Assembly: GCA_947306025.1 (NCBI GenBank)
Contig: CAMZFJ010000014.1
Span: 1 to 15,007 of the forward strand
DNA from: an uncultured Fibrobacter sp.
Lineage (GTDB): Bacteria; Fibrobacterota; Fibrobacteria; Fibrobacterales; Fibrobacteraceae
Direction of reading: 5' to 3'
Length of the DNA stretch: 15,007 nt
Shown: positions 1-6,673 of the stretch, piece by piece
How the letters are laid out: each line of letters begins with the position of its first letter
Numbering within the stretch: position 1 is the stretch's first letter
Position numbers and translations under genes: made by a program
Notes under the pieces: generated by a model
What the model was told of the DNA's origin: nothing
Database searches by the model: none
The model's input: only the letters and a program-made list of their open reading frames with translations

Positions 1-18
1 CTTCGTTGTTAAGGAATA

Positions 19-1095
19 ATGAACCTTCAGTTCAATGATTCTAGTATCACCGTAGCCATTGTCGGTTGCGGTGGTTTTATTGGTTGTCACCTTCTTGATG
101 CCATTTTAACGCGCACCCAGTGGCGCGTTTTTGGCGTTGATTTGGACTTTTACAGGATTCAGCATAGGCTTGGCGACGAACGTTGCGAGTTTATGGTGGC
201 TGATCTTGCCGATAAGAGTGTCGTTGAACGAATTGCAAAATATCCGGTTGTGGTGAACTTGGCGGCGATTTGCACGCCGAGCCGCTACATGGCGGAAGCT
301 CCCGAAGTTATCCGCAGTAATTACGACCATCCGGCGGCGTTGGCCGATGCTTGCGCCAAGTCGGGTTCATGGTTGATTCATTTTTCGACGTCCGAGATTT
401 ACGGTCGCACGTCTGCAGATTCTGGTTTGCTTGTTGAAGATGAGTCGGAGCTCACGTTTGGTCCGGTGACTGCAAGCCGTTGGAGTTATGCCACTGCGAA
501 GCTCCTCACGGAACGCTATATTGCGGGCCTCAAGAATTTAAAGTGGACCGTGGTGCGCCCGTTCAACTTTGTCGGGCCGTACATGGACTTTATGCCTGGG
601 GTCGATGGTTCGGGCATTCCGCGTGTGCTTGCGAACTTTTCGTCGGCGCTTGTTCGTGGCGAACCGCTCAAACTTGTGAATGGCGGAATTGCCAAGCGTA
701 GCTTTACAAGTGTCTTTGATGCGGTCGATTTTATGTTCGCTTTGTTTGAAACGGACAAAACGCCGTTCTCGCAGGCGTTTAATATCGGGAATCCGGACAA
801 CGAAATTACGATTGCCGAGCTGGCGTGGAAAATGCGCAAGATTTATGCAGAAATTAAAGGCATAAGCCTTGAGTCTGTTCCTGAACCGGAAGAGGTTTCG
901 GGCGTGGAATATTACGGTGAAGGTTACGAAGATTCCATGCGCCGTTTGCCGTCAGTCGAAAAGGCGGAGCGCTTGCTTGGATTCAAGGCAAAAACTCCGA
1001 TCGATGTTGTGTTGCGAGAATCGTTGACTTGGTTTGTGGAACATTATGGACCCTATCAGTCCCCCTGCGGCTCCCTCCAGGGTGACAATGAATAG
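19..1095 (+). CDS. UDP-glucuronate decarboxylase-like SDR (ArnA C-terminal domain type)
   Basis: An extended short-chain dehydrogenase of 358 residues, about the length of the ArnA C-terminal domain, which oxidises and decarboxylates UDP-glucuronate to a UDP-4-keto-pentose in the cytoplasm. Visible motifs are the NAD-binding GCGGFIG (16-22), STSEIYG (123-129), the catalytic pair Y157/K161 (YATAK), RPFNFVGP, and GNPDNE near residue 260. From memory of ArnA, the Ser-Glu of STSE and an Arg in a HRKPS-like motif are needed for decarboxylation; both appear here (S125-E126, and R309 in RRLPS), favouring decarboxylase over plain epimerase. The start has a good Shine-Dalgarno (AAGGA, about 5 nt before ATG). 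The last roughly 14 residues depart from the family and are encoded within a palindromic repeat. No formyltransferase half or ArnB-like partner is present. A UDP-xylose synthase or another epimerase remains possible. Confidence 0.85.
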   Translation: MNLQFNDSSITVAIVGCGGFIGCHLLDAILTRTQWRVFGVDLDFYRIQHRLGDERCEFMVADLADKSVVERIAKYPVVVNLAAICTPSRYMAEAPEVIRSNYDHPAALADACAKSGSWLIHFSTSEIYGRTSADSGLLVEDESELTFGPVTASRWSYATAKLLTERYIAGLKNLKWTVVRPFNFVGPYMDFMPGVDGSGIPRVLANFSSALVRGEPLKLVNGGIAKRSFTSVFDAVDFMFALFETDKTPFSQAFNIGNPDNEITIAELAWKMRKIYAEIKGISLESVPEPEEVSGVEYYGEGYEDSMRRLPSVEKAERLLGFKAKTPIDVVLRESLTWFVEHYGPYQSPCGSLQGDNE

Positions 1096-1149
1096 CGTGT
1101 GTTCTATGGCTTGAAATTATGAATTGTCATTCTGGAGTCCTGAAAGGAC
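1075..1149. repeat. Palindromic repeat overlapping the end of the decarboxylase gene
   Basis: The left arm CTCCAGGGTGACAAT (1075-1089) and right arm ATTGTCATTCTGGAG (1123-1137) are inverted repeats matching at 13 of 15 positions around a 33-nt loop. The right arm runs into a small hairpin, GTCCT-GAA-AGGAC (1137-1149), followed by GATAGAATCC. The same order, GTCATYCTG, hairpin with GAA loop, RATCC, occurs at 5153-5184, so this is a member of a dispersed repeat family. The left arm lies inside the upstream coding sequence and includes its last codons; the stop TAG is in the loop. Confidence 0.7.
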
Positions 1150-1180
1150 GATAGAATCCAAGAGTCTAGCCTATTAATTA

Positions 1181-1222
1181 CTGTTAACTGCTGACTACTG
1201 ACCAATAACTAATGACCAATGA
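1181..1222 (+). repeat. Degenerate 7-bp tandem array running through the GT2 start codon
   Basis: Six consecutive heptamers fit the pattern CYRNYRA without a gap, for example CTGTTAA (1181), CTACTGA (1195) and CTAATGA (1209). A further CTATTAA sits at 1171, 3 nt out of phase. The start codon of the next gene is inside the fifth unit, so its first codons are repeat-encoded. Because each unit tends to end in TAA or TGA and the period is 7, stops fall in all three forward frames. No Shine-Dalgarno is present. Confidence 0.75.
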
Positions 1223-1964
1223 CTATTTCATCTTTGTCCCTGCGTACAACGTAGAAAATACGCTAGTCGAAGTTCTTTCGAAAATTGATGAAGCTGTTTT
1301 GTTGCGCGCACACGTGCTTGTGATTGACGATGGCTCTCGCGATGGAACTGCCCAAGCTTACTTGAATTTTTTGGATTCCGATTGCTGGAAAATTTCTGAG
1401 ACCGCACGCAATCTCTCATCTCATTTTGAATATTTAAAATTCGAACAAAATAGCGGTTACGGTGCCGTGGTCAAAAAAGGCATTGCCGAAGGCTTGGCTT
1501 CAGGTGCTGCGTTTATTGCTTGCTTGCATGGCGATGGACAATACCCTGCTGAAAAGTTAGGCGAGTTCTTTGCTGAGATGGAAAATAACAATCTCGATTT
1601 GCTGCAAGGTTCTCGACATGCGATTGCGGGGGAGGCAAAACGCGGCGGCATGCCGCTACACAAGCGTATTGGCGGTGCGTTCTTGACGGCGTTAGAGAAT
1701 ATTGCTTTTCGCGTAAAACTCACGGACCGTCATAGCGGCTTTATCGTTTATTCCTCGCGATTCCTGAAAACTGTAGATTTGAATCGCCTGAGCCCCTCGT
1801 TTGATATTGACTTGGAACTGATTTCCATTGCGGATGCTCGCCATTTTGCGATTGCAGAACTCCCGATTCCTACACGATATGCCGGCGAAAAATCGAACCT
1901 CAATGTTGTCACTTACGGACTCCGCGTGCTGAGGCAAATTTGGCGCCGTTTAATGATACACTAA
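1212..1964 (+). CDS. Family 2 glycosyltransferase (polyprenyl-phosphate sugar transferase-like)
   Basis: A 250-residue GT-A fold glycosyltransferase of family 2, resembling dolichyl- or undecaprenyl-phosphate sugar transferases, which move a sugar from a nucleotide donor to a lipid carrier or glycan. The N-terminus FIFVPAYNVENTL is the typical first strand. VIDDGSRDGT (about 36-46) binds the nucleotide, HGDGQYP (106-112) takes the place of the DXD metal site, and LLQGSR and a SGF motif follow. The two C-terminal membrane helices of ArnC/GtrB proteins are absent, so it is probably soluble or peripheral. The ATG is embedded in the 7-bp array with no Shine-Dalgarno; the next ATG at 1219 is out of frame, and nothing conserved lies further upstream. 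It follows the decarboxylase by 116 nt on the same strand, suggesting a shared envelope-glycan role. Donor and acceptor cannot be read from sequence. Confidence 0.85.
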   Translation: MTNDYFIFVPAYNVENTLVEVLSKIDEAVLLRAHVLVIDDGSRDGTAQAYLNFLDSDCWKISETARNLSSHFEYLKFEQNSGYGAVVKKGIAEGLASGAAFIACLHGDGQYPAEKLGEFFAEMENNNLDLLQGSRHAIAGEAKRGGMPLHKRIGGAFLTALENIAFRVKLTDRHSGFIVYSSRFLKTVDLNRLSPSFDIDLELISIADARHFAIAELPIPTRYAGEKSNLNVVTYGLRVLRQIWRRLMIH

Positions 1965-1988
1965 AATTGTAGTCTTTTATAAAAAACT

Positions 1989-2018
1989 TTGACATTTATA
2001 TGTGCTTTTTCTTACATT
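1989..2018 (+). promoter_or_regulatory. Sigma-70-type promoter for the lipoprotein operon
   Basis: A perfect TTGACA (1989-1994) is followed after 18 bp by TACATT (2013-2018, 4 of 6 to consensus). It lies in the gap between the glycosyltransferase stop and the lipoprotein ATG at 2044, leaving a leader of about 20 nt that includes the Shine-Dalgarno AGGAG. Confidence 0.6.
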
Positions 2019-2043
2019 TGTTAGGAATGAAAAAGGAGAACGC

Positions 2044-3231
2044 ATGAAACACCCCCTTATTGCCTCTGCTATAGTTGCTGTATTAGCACTCCTCTCTGGA
2101 TGTGCCAAGACCATGCAACTCGATGATCCGCAACTTTACGACCAATATCTCACGAGGAGTTACAATCAACGTGTTGATGTGTGCTATAATGCGGTGTTGA
2201 CCACTTTCAAGGACAGAGGTGTTGATCTCACTAAGGCCGATCCCATTGCTGGCCGAATTGTAACGGAAAAGCACGTTGCCGCCATTTATGCGGGATATGG
2301 GGTTGTTGGCGCAATCTCGCACCGCTATTACATCGATGTGAAGGGGAACACGGACCAATGTACCATCAAGGTGACCAAGTACAAGGCTTGGAAGGGCGGT
2401 AATGAAGTCCCCTACGTCAAAGTCGATGACGTCTACGCTTATTACTGGGCACCCTTGTTTGGTGGTTTCGAAAGCAACTTCGATGAAGATAAAGACGATG
2501 CAATCCGTACTCGTGAGGAGATGGATGCGGTCATGAGCCAACACCGTCCGGAACTCGATGAAATCTACGATCAGTATTTAAAGAAAACGAAAAAGAAATT
2601 TGAGGGTAATGTTGCTTTGAAGTTCACAATTGCTCCCAACGGAAGCATTATCGATATTTCTATCGAGGCAACGACTACGGGTGAACTCGAATTTGATCAA
2701 CAAATTAAGAAGGCTGTCAGTACATGGAACTTTGGCGAGGTGTCTGGCGGAAATATGACTAGGATTGTTTCGTTCTCTTTCTCGGCTAAAAAGCTTGAAG
2801 ACTCTGGCAAGAATGGTGGACGTCGTGCTCATGGTGATGGCGGCGATAAACTCGATAGCTTATTGAAAACGAGTGGTGACAATGGTAGCGGAGGCATTGG
2901 CGGTTCCGTAGGTACGGCTACAGATGACGATGTCAATGTCAATGGAAAACGCAAGGCATCGGATATAATGAAGGTTGTTGAACAACGCAAGCCTGCTCTT
3001 AGGAATATTTACAACAAATATCGGAAGAAAAATCCTGAATTCGAGGGCCGAATTGTCGTGAAGTTCACGATTGACGCAAATGGTGATATCGTTAAATTTT
3101 CAATTCTTTCGTCTACGACGAACAATGCAAAGTTCGACGGCGAAATCAAGAAGGTTATCAGTGGTTGGAAATTCGGTAAGGTTGAAGTTGGCAACACAAC
3201 GGCTACAATTCCATTCACTTTCGCAGAATAA
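2044..3231 (+). CDS. Lipoprotein with two tandem AgmX/PglI (TonB-C-like) C-terminal domains
   Basis: A 395-residue predicted lipoprotein. The ATG at 2044 was chosen over the in-frame ATG at 2002 because AAAAGGAGAA precedes it and it gives a proper lipoprotein signal ending in the lipobox LLSGC. After a region of about 140 residues that I do not recognise come two related domains at roughly 160-249 and 306-395, joined by a Gly/Asp-rich linker. Each reads like the AgmX/PglI tail: an R/H-P-x-L start, a Y-rich helix, FEGxxxxKFTI, an N-G turn, a T-rich stretch, then W-x-F-G and a final FxF strand. Such tails are known in Myxococcus gliding and Tol/TonB-related proteins and suggest envelope protein-protein contacts. 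The repeats also resemble each other in DNA (AAGTTCACRATTG at about 2620 and 3061), indicating duplication. It heads an operon with the gene 6 nt downstream. The exact role is unknown. Confidence 0.8.
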   Translation: MKHPLIASAIVAVLALLSGCAKTMQLDDPQLYDQYLTRSYNQRVDVCYNAVLTTFKDRGVDLTKADPIAGRIVTEKHVAAIYAGYGVVGAISHRYYIDVKGNTDQCTIKVTKYKAWKGGNEVPYVKVDDVYAYYWAPLFGGFESNFDEDKDDAIRTREEMDAVMSQHRPELDEIYDQYLKKTKKKFEGNVALKFTIAPNGSIIDISIEATTTGELEFDQQIKKAVSTWNFGEVSGGNMTRIVSFSFSAKKLEDSGKNGGRRAHGDGGDKLDSLLKTSGDNGSGGIGGSVGTATDDDVNVNGKRKASDIMKVVEQRKPALRNIYNKYRKKNPEFEGRIVVKFTIDANGDIVKFSILSSTTNNAKFDGEIKKVISGWKFGKVEVGNTTATIPFTFAE

Positions 3232-3237
3232 ATTCCT

Positions 3238-4098
3238 ATGAGGCATGTTCAGCACATCTTGTTCTTTCTGTTGCTTTGCGTTTCGAGTGCTATAGCGACG
3301 CACGTAGCAGTGCTTGAAACGGTTGCAGACCCTAGCGTTAAAAAGAAAGTGTCTTTTCCGGATCGTCAATACCTTACGAATGTACTTCGTGAAGAGGCGG
3401 TGAAGGAACTCCCCGCTTCGCAAAACTACACTATCATGACTCGCGAGAACATCCGTGAAATGTTGCCGCCGGGTAAAGCCATCGAGGATTGCGAAGGCCG
3501 TTGCCTTGTGGAAACGGGGCGGAATATTGCGGCCGATTACGTGTGCCAAGCGCGTGTGAGTAGCTTCGGCTCGAAACTTGCAATTTCTGCGGAAATCTAC
3601 GAGACCTCGGGGAACAAGCTTGTGGCGAGTTTCAATGGTCATGGCGCTAATGTGGAAGAGCTTCTGAAGGTGGTAAAGAATAGTGCTGCGGAATTCTTTG
3701 GCAAGGTCAAGGGGGAACAGCAAACTCCTAATTCTATGGAACGCCGTGCTGGTGCGGGCGGCATCGGCGATGCTCAAAGCTTAGATAACACTTCTGCGGA
3801 ATATGATGACGAGAATTCTCGCTTTAGAAATGTGGATTTAAAGAATCTGCAAGTTGAAAAAAATACAGAAGAAGTTAAACGGTCCAATAAGCCTATTGGC
3901 GAAGTTCCTGCTGTGAAAAATACCCGGGCTTTGGCTTGGCTACACTTTGGCTTTCTTGGCGTTGGAGGTGTGTTGCTATCGGTGGGGACTGTGCTTGCTG
4001 CTGATGTAGCAGGGGATGGAGGAAGTACGAAGCGTGGTGTCGGTATAGCGTTGGCAATTATCGGTGCTGTTGGTATGGGTGTAAGTTTTGCTTTTTAG
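3238..4098 (+). CDS. Exported protein with CsgG/FlgO-like N-terminal region and two C-terminal membrane segments
   Basis: A 286-residue protein that I cannot assign with certainty. An N-terminal signal peptide (hydrophobic ILFFLLLCVSSAIA) is followed by a region of about 130 residues, VAVLET...YTIMTRENIREML...DYVCQARVSSFGSKLAISAEIYET. This has the character of CsgG/FlgO/TolB-N-like periplasmic domains that begin with a strand VAVLxF and contain a middle VxGxI-type strand pair. A charged low-complexity linker (about 165-230) leads to two hydrophobic segments (about 231-256 and 267-286), and the protein ends in the second. It starts 6 nt after the preceding lipoprotein stop with only a weak ribosome site, so translational coupling is likely. 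The pair probably forms an envelope module. No terminator is obvious after it. Confidence 0.7.
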   Translation: MRHVQHILFFLLLCVSSAIATHVAVLETVADPSVKKKVSFPDRQYLTNVLREEAVKELPASQNYTIMTRENIREMLPPGKAIEDCEGRCLVETGRNIAADYVCQARVSSFGSKLAISAEIYETSGNKLVASFNGHGANVEELLKVVKNSAAEFFGKVKGEQQTPNSMERRAGAGGIGDAQSLDNTSAEYDDENSRFRNVDLKNLQVEKNTEEVKRSNKPIGEVPAVKNTRALAWLHFGFLGVGGVLLSVGTVLAADVAGDGGSTKRGVGIALAIIGAVGMGVSFAF

Positions 4099-4136
4099 GT
4101 TCCTACGACCGACTTTTACTATTTAATAATTATAGT

Positions 4137-4178
4137 CTACTAACTATTAACTAGTAACTATTGACCACCAACTATATA
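4137..4178 (+). repeat. Degenerate 7-bp tandem array before the moxR-like gene
   Basis: In-phase heptamers of the same CYRNYRA type as at 1181: CTACTAA (4137), CTATTAA (4144), CTAGTAA (4151), then CTATTGA, CCACCAA and a worn CTATATA ending at 4178. The ATG follows 10 nt later at 4189, and there is no Shine-Dalgarno between array and start. Confidence 0.75.
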
Positions 4179-4188
4179 TATTTACTGT

Positions 4189-5100
4189 ATGGTTAAAAAT
4201 CTTATACAGTCTTTAAATGGGGTGCTGCTCGGAAAATCCGAGGCGGTTGAACTTTTGGTTATGGCGCTCCTCGCCGATGGTCATGTGCTTATCGAGGATG
4301 TGCCGGGAACGGGCAAGACGACAATTGCCAAGGCGCTCGCGACGGCGGTTGGTGCGGACTTTGCTCGTATCCAGTTTACGCCGGACTTGCTGCCTGCCGA
4401 TGTGACGGGCGGGGCGGTGTTCAAGGCAAATACGGGCGAGTTCGAAATCCGCAAGGGGCCTGTGTTTACGCAGGTGCTGTTGGCGGACGAAATCAACCGT
4501 GCGTCCCCGCGAACGCAGAGTGCTCTCCTAGAAGCGATGGAAGAACGTCAGGTGTCTCTCGAAGGTGAACGCCATGCGCTCCCGAAACTGTTCATGGTGC
4601 TTGCCACAGAAAATCCGGTGGAATTCCATGGAGTGTTCCCGCTCCCTGAGGCGCAGATGGACCGATTCTTGGTGCGTTTGTCGCTGGGGTACCCGACTGC
4701 GGATACCGAACTCAACATTTTGCGCGCGCATCGTGATGGGCGACCGCTTGATACGCTTACGGCGGTGACGACTCCGGATGAAGTTATTGCAATGCGCAAT
4801 GATGTCCGCAAGATTCACATTGACGAATCGCTCGAAATGTATGTGGTTTCGCTGGTGCAAGCGACGCGTACGAATCCGGCGGTGCGTTTGGCGGCGAGTC
4901 CTCGTGCGGGGATTAACCTCATCAAGATGGCGCAGTCTTGCGCGTATGTTGCAGGGCGCGACTTTGTGAATCCAGATGATATCCAGCACGTGTTTTTCCC
5001 GGTGATGGAGCATCGCGTGTTTGCAAAAGATTCGAATACGCCCGGCGCTTCCAGACAAATTCTCGAAAGTGTCTTGAAGCAGGTGAAAATTCCGAAGTAA
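4189..5100 (+). CDS. MoxR-family AAA+ ATPase
   Basis: A 303-residue MoxR-type ATPase, near the usual length for the family; these act as chaperone-like remodellers, usually with DUF58 and VWA partners. Walker A is DVPGTGKTT (37-45), Walker B with the catalytic Glu is LLADEINRA (about residues 97-105), followed by SPRTQSALLEAMEERQVS, sensor 1 LATENP (about 137) and the FPLPEAQMDRF motif. The C-terminal lid holds the expected SPRA (ASPRAGINLIKMAQ). The start leaves the normal VLLGKSEAV N-terminus intact, although no Shine-Dalgarno is seen and the leader is a heptamer array. It is the first gene of a MoxR, DUF58, transglutaminase group; a 232-nt repeat-filled gap separates it from DUF58. The client process is not shown by sequence. 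Confidence 0.92.
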   Translation: MVKNLIQSLNGVLLGKSEAVELLVMALLADGHVLIEDVPGTGKTTIAKALATAVGADFARIQFTPDLLPADVTGGAVFKANTGEFEIRKGPVFTQVLLADEINRASPRTQSALLEAMEERQVSLEGERHALPKLFMVLATENPVEFHGVFPLPEAQMDRFLVRLSLGYPTADTELNILRAHRDGRPLDTLTAVTTPDEVIAMRNDVRKIHIDESLEMYVVSLVQATRTNPAVRLAASPRAGINLIKMAQSCAYVAGRDFVNPDDIQHVFFPVMEHRVFAKDSNTPGASRQILESVLKQVKIPK

Positions 5101-5106
5101 ACGTGA

Positions 5107-5225
5107 TTGGATCCTATCGCACTTCGCGCTCCGAGATGATTGTTTTGCATACGTCATCCTGAGGGCTGAAAGCCCGAAGGATCCAGTAAAAATCACTGGA
5201 TTCTTCGCTACGCTCAGAATGACGT
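5107..5225. repeat. Composite palindromic repeat between moxR-like and DUF58 genes
   Basis: The outer arms ACGTCATCCTGAG (5151-5163) and CTCAGAATGACGT (5213-5225) are inverted with one mismatch. Inside are GGATCCAGT (5179-5187) and ACTGGATTC (5195-5203), also inverted, and a hairpin GGGCT-GAA-AGCCC in the left half. A worn extra right half, beginning GGATCC near 5109 and ending in GATGAT near 5140, precedes it, so the locus looks like a full element next to a decayed half. The same arms recur near 1123 and 14274. Confidence 0.75.
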
Positions 5226-5262
5226 GCAAGGCTAGACAGCATGAACGCTTGCGTTGACGAAA

Positions 5263-5332
5263 CCTTAAAATCAAACCCCTAAAACCTAAACTTCAAAGCG
5301 GCTCTGCCGCGACCTCATACCTCACAACCTCT
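5263..5332 (+). repeat. 7-bp-phased leader abutting the DUF58 start codon
   Basis: The 70 nt before the ATG divide into ten 7-nt units. CCCTAAA (5277), ACCTAAA (5284) and CTTCAAA (5291) lie upstream. A 14-nt stretch containing the hairpin GCGGC-TCT-GCCGC (5298-5310) occupies two periods. Then ACCTCAT (5312), ACCTCAC (5319) and AACCTCT (5326) end exactly at the start codon. The unit differs from the CYRNYRA arrays but keeps the period and the position against a start lacking a Shine-Dalgarno. Confidence 0.6.
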
Positions 5333-6673
5333 ATGTTCTCTCTCCGTTGGTTTATAAATGCAATTCCCAGAAGTCCCAAGCGCAAGGGACTCTTGATGCG
5401 CATGTACTACCTTTGGCAAGAAGGCTTTACGCCGGTGGGGCATGCGGCGGCTGCGCTCATGATGTTCTCGATGTTTGCGGGAGCGGTTCCTGGATTTTGG
5501 GCGGCATGGGTGTTTTGCGGTTTGGACTTTATGTATCTATTGGCGCTTGTGCCAAGCCTTTTCATGACTGCGCGCAAAAGCAAGTTCAAGGCGGGTGACA
5601 TCACGGTGCGCAATGTTTACGAAGGTGAAGTTGCGACGGTAAACTTGCAAGTTTATGCTGAAGATAAATTAAATGCGGTATCGCTTGGCTGCTTTCGTAT
5701 GGATCCTTCGCTTCAATGTGTCGAATCGGAGCTTGTGCAAATTGCGGCTGGCGGTTCTGCGGAATTGACTTGCAAAATACAGACAAAAAAACGTGGCGCT
5801 TTTGAAATCCCGAAGGTGGCGCTTATTTTGCCCGAAATCAATGGGGCCTTGCGTTATGCGGCGAATGCAGGGAAGGCTGAACTGCTTGTGTTTCCAAGCC
5901 CGTTGCGCGTGAGCGCTTTCCCGTTTTTAACATCGGGGGCAAGTGGCGTTGTCTTTGCTCCACTCCTTATGCCGAGCCTCACCCGTGGAATGAATTTTGT
6001 GGGCGTGCGCGAATATCGCGAAGGTGATGCCTTGCGCGACTTGCACCATAAGGCGTTTGCTCGTTACGGGAAACCGTTTACGAAGGAATTCGAAACGGAA
6101 CGCGGTGCGGGAGCGATTCTTGTGCTCGACGTGACTGCCCGAAATTTGCGCGAGAAATCTTCGGTCGAAATGTTGATTCGCTTGGCAGCGGGTATTGGCT
6201 TATGGCTCTTGGAACGAAATGCACTTGGGCGCTTTTTCATTGGCGATGATGAAATTTCTTTGGTGCAGGCGGATGGTGGCGAAAGCCTCTTGGAAGCGCT
6301 TGCGCGAATTCCGCCAGCGTCTCTGTTGGAAATGCACTTTTCGAAAGGAACGCGCGAATCTCGAAATACGGTAAACTCTCGTGATGCGGCAAATCCCAGA
6401 AGAGTGCCGAAGCTTTGGTCCCCTGCAGCGCGCCCGCTTGGCCCCGTGCTTCGCTTGGGCCTCTTTGCCACGGATGACCCGCTGGTGCATAAGCAAGTGA
6501 TTTTGGATGCGCATTCCAAGTTGACCGACGAATCGAAAACTGCAATTTCTGACGACGTTTTGTCTGTAAATGCGGCGCATCTTGAAAAAGTTTTTCGTGA
6601 ACGATTGCGCTTAAAGCAGGTTTCTCGCGAGCTTCCGCTTGAAAAGTCCCGCGATACGGAGGTAAGTCTATGA
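5333..6673 (+). CDS. DUF58 domain protein (MoxR-associated, membrane-anchored)
   Basis: A 446-residue DUF58 protein, the usual partner of MoxR ATPases. Two hydrophobic segments near residues 38-80 anchor it in the membrane. An intermediate beta-rich region (NVYEGEVATVNLQVY...KTKKRGAFEIPKVAL) precedes the DUF58 core at about 225-268: GVREYREGDALRDLHHKAFAR, then KEFETERGAGAILVLD. The usual Trp of the RxIxW signature is His here. After the core, a segment of about 100 residues (around 340-446) is poorly conserved and Arg/Ser-rich. The ATG follows directly on the phased leader and lacks a Shine-Dalgarno; an ATG at codon 22 or 24 would be an alternative, but the upstream basic residues fit a cytoplasmic N-terminus. 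The stop overlaps the next start as ATGA. Confidence 0.88.
   Translation: MFSLRWFINAIPRSPKRKGLLMRMYYLWQEGFTPVGHAAAALMMFSMFAGAVPGFWAAWVFCGLDFMYLLALVPSLFMTARKSKFKAGDITVRNVYEGEVATVNLQVYAEDKLNAVSLGCFRMDPSLQCVESELVQIAAGGSAELTCKIQTKKRGAFEIPKVALILPEINGALRYAANAGKAELLVFPSPLRVSAFPFLTSGASGVVFAPLLMPSLTRGMNFVGVREYREGDALRDLHHKAFARYGKPFTKEFETERGAGAILVLDVTARNLREKSSVEMLIRLAAGIGLWLLERNALGRFFIGDDEISLVQADGGESLLEALARIPPASLLEMHFSKGTRESRNTVNSRDAANPRRVPKLWSPAARPLGPVLRLGLFATDDPLVHKQVILDAHSKLTDESKTAISDDVLSVNAAHLEKVFRERLRLKQVSRELPLEKSRDTEVSL

Noticed and set aside
1171..1229. Short CRISPR-like array
   Set aside because: Units are only 7 bp and contiguous, with no spacers and no cas genes nearby.
2002..2043. In-frame ATG 14 codons upstream of the lipoprotein start
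   Set aside because: It lies in the promoter spacer, has no ribosome site and would place hydrophilic residues before the lipoprotein signal.
3100..3777. 225-codon open frame on the minus strand
   Set aside because: Antisense to two well-supported genes; its composition is that of a complementary shadow with no motifs.
4528..5274. 248-codon open frame on the minus strand
   Set aside because: It mirrors moxR-like coding sequence and runs into a palindromic repeat; it is Arg/His-rich without domain signs.
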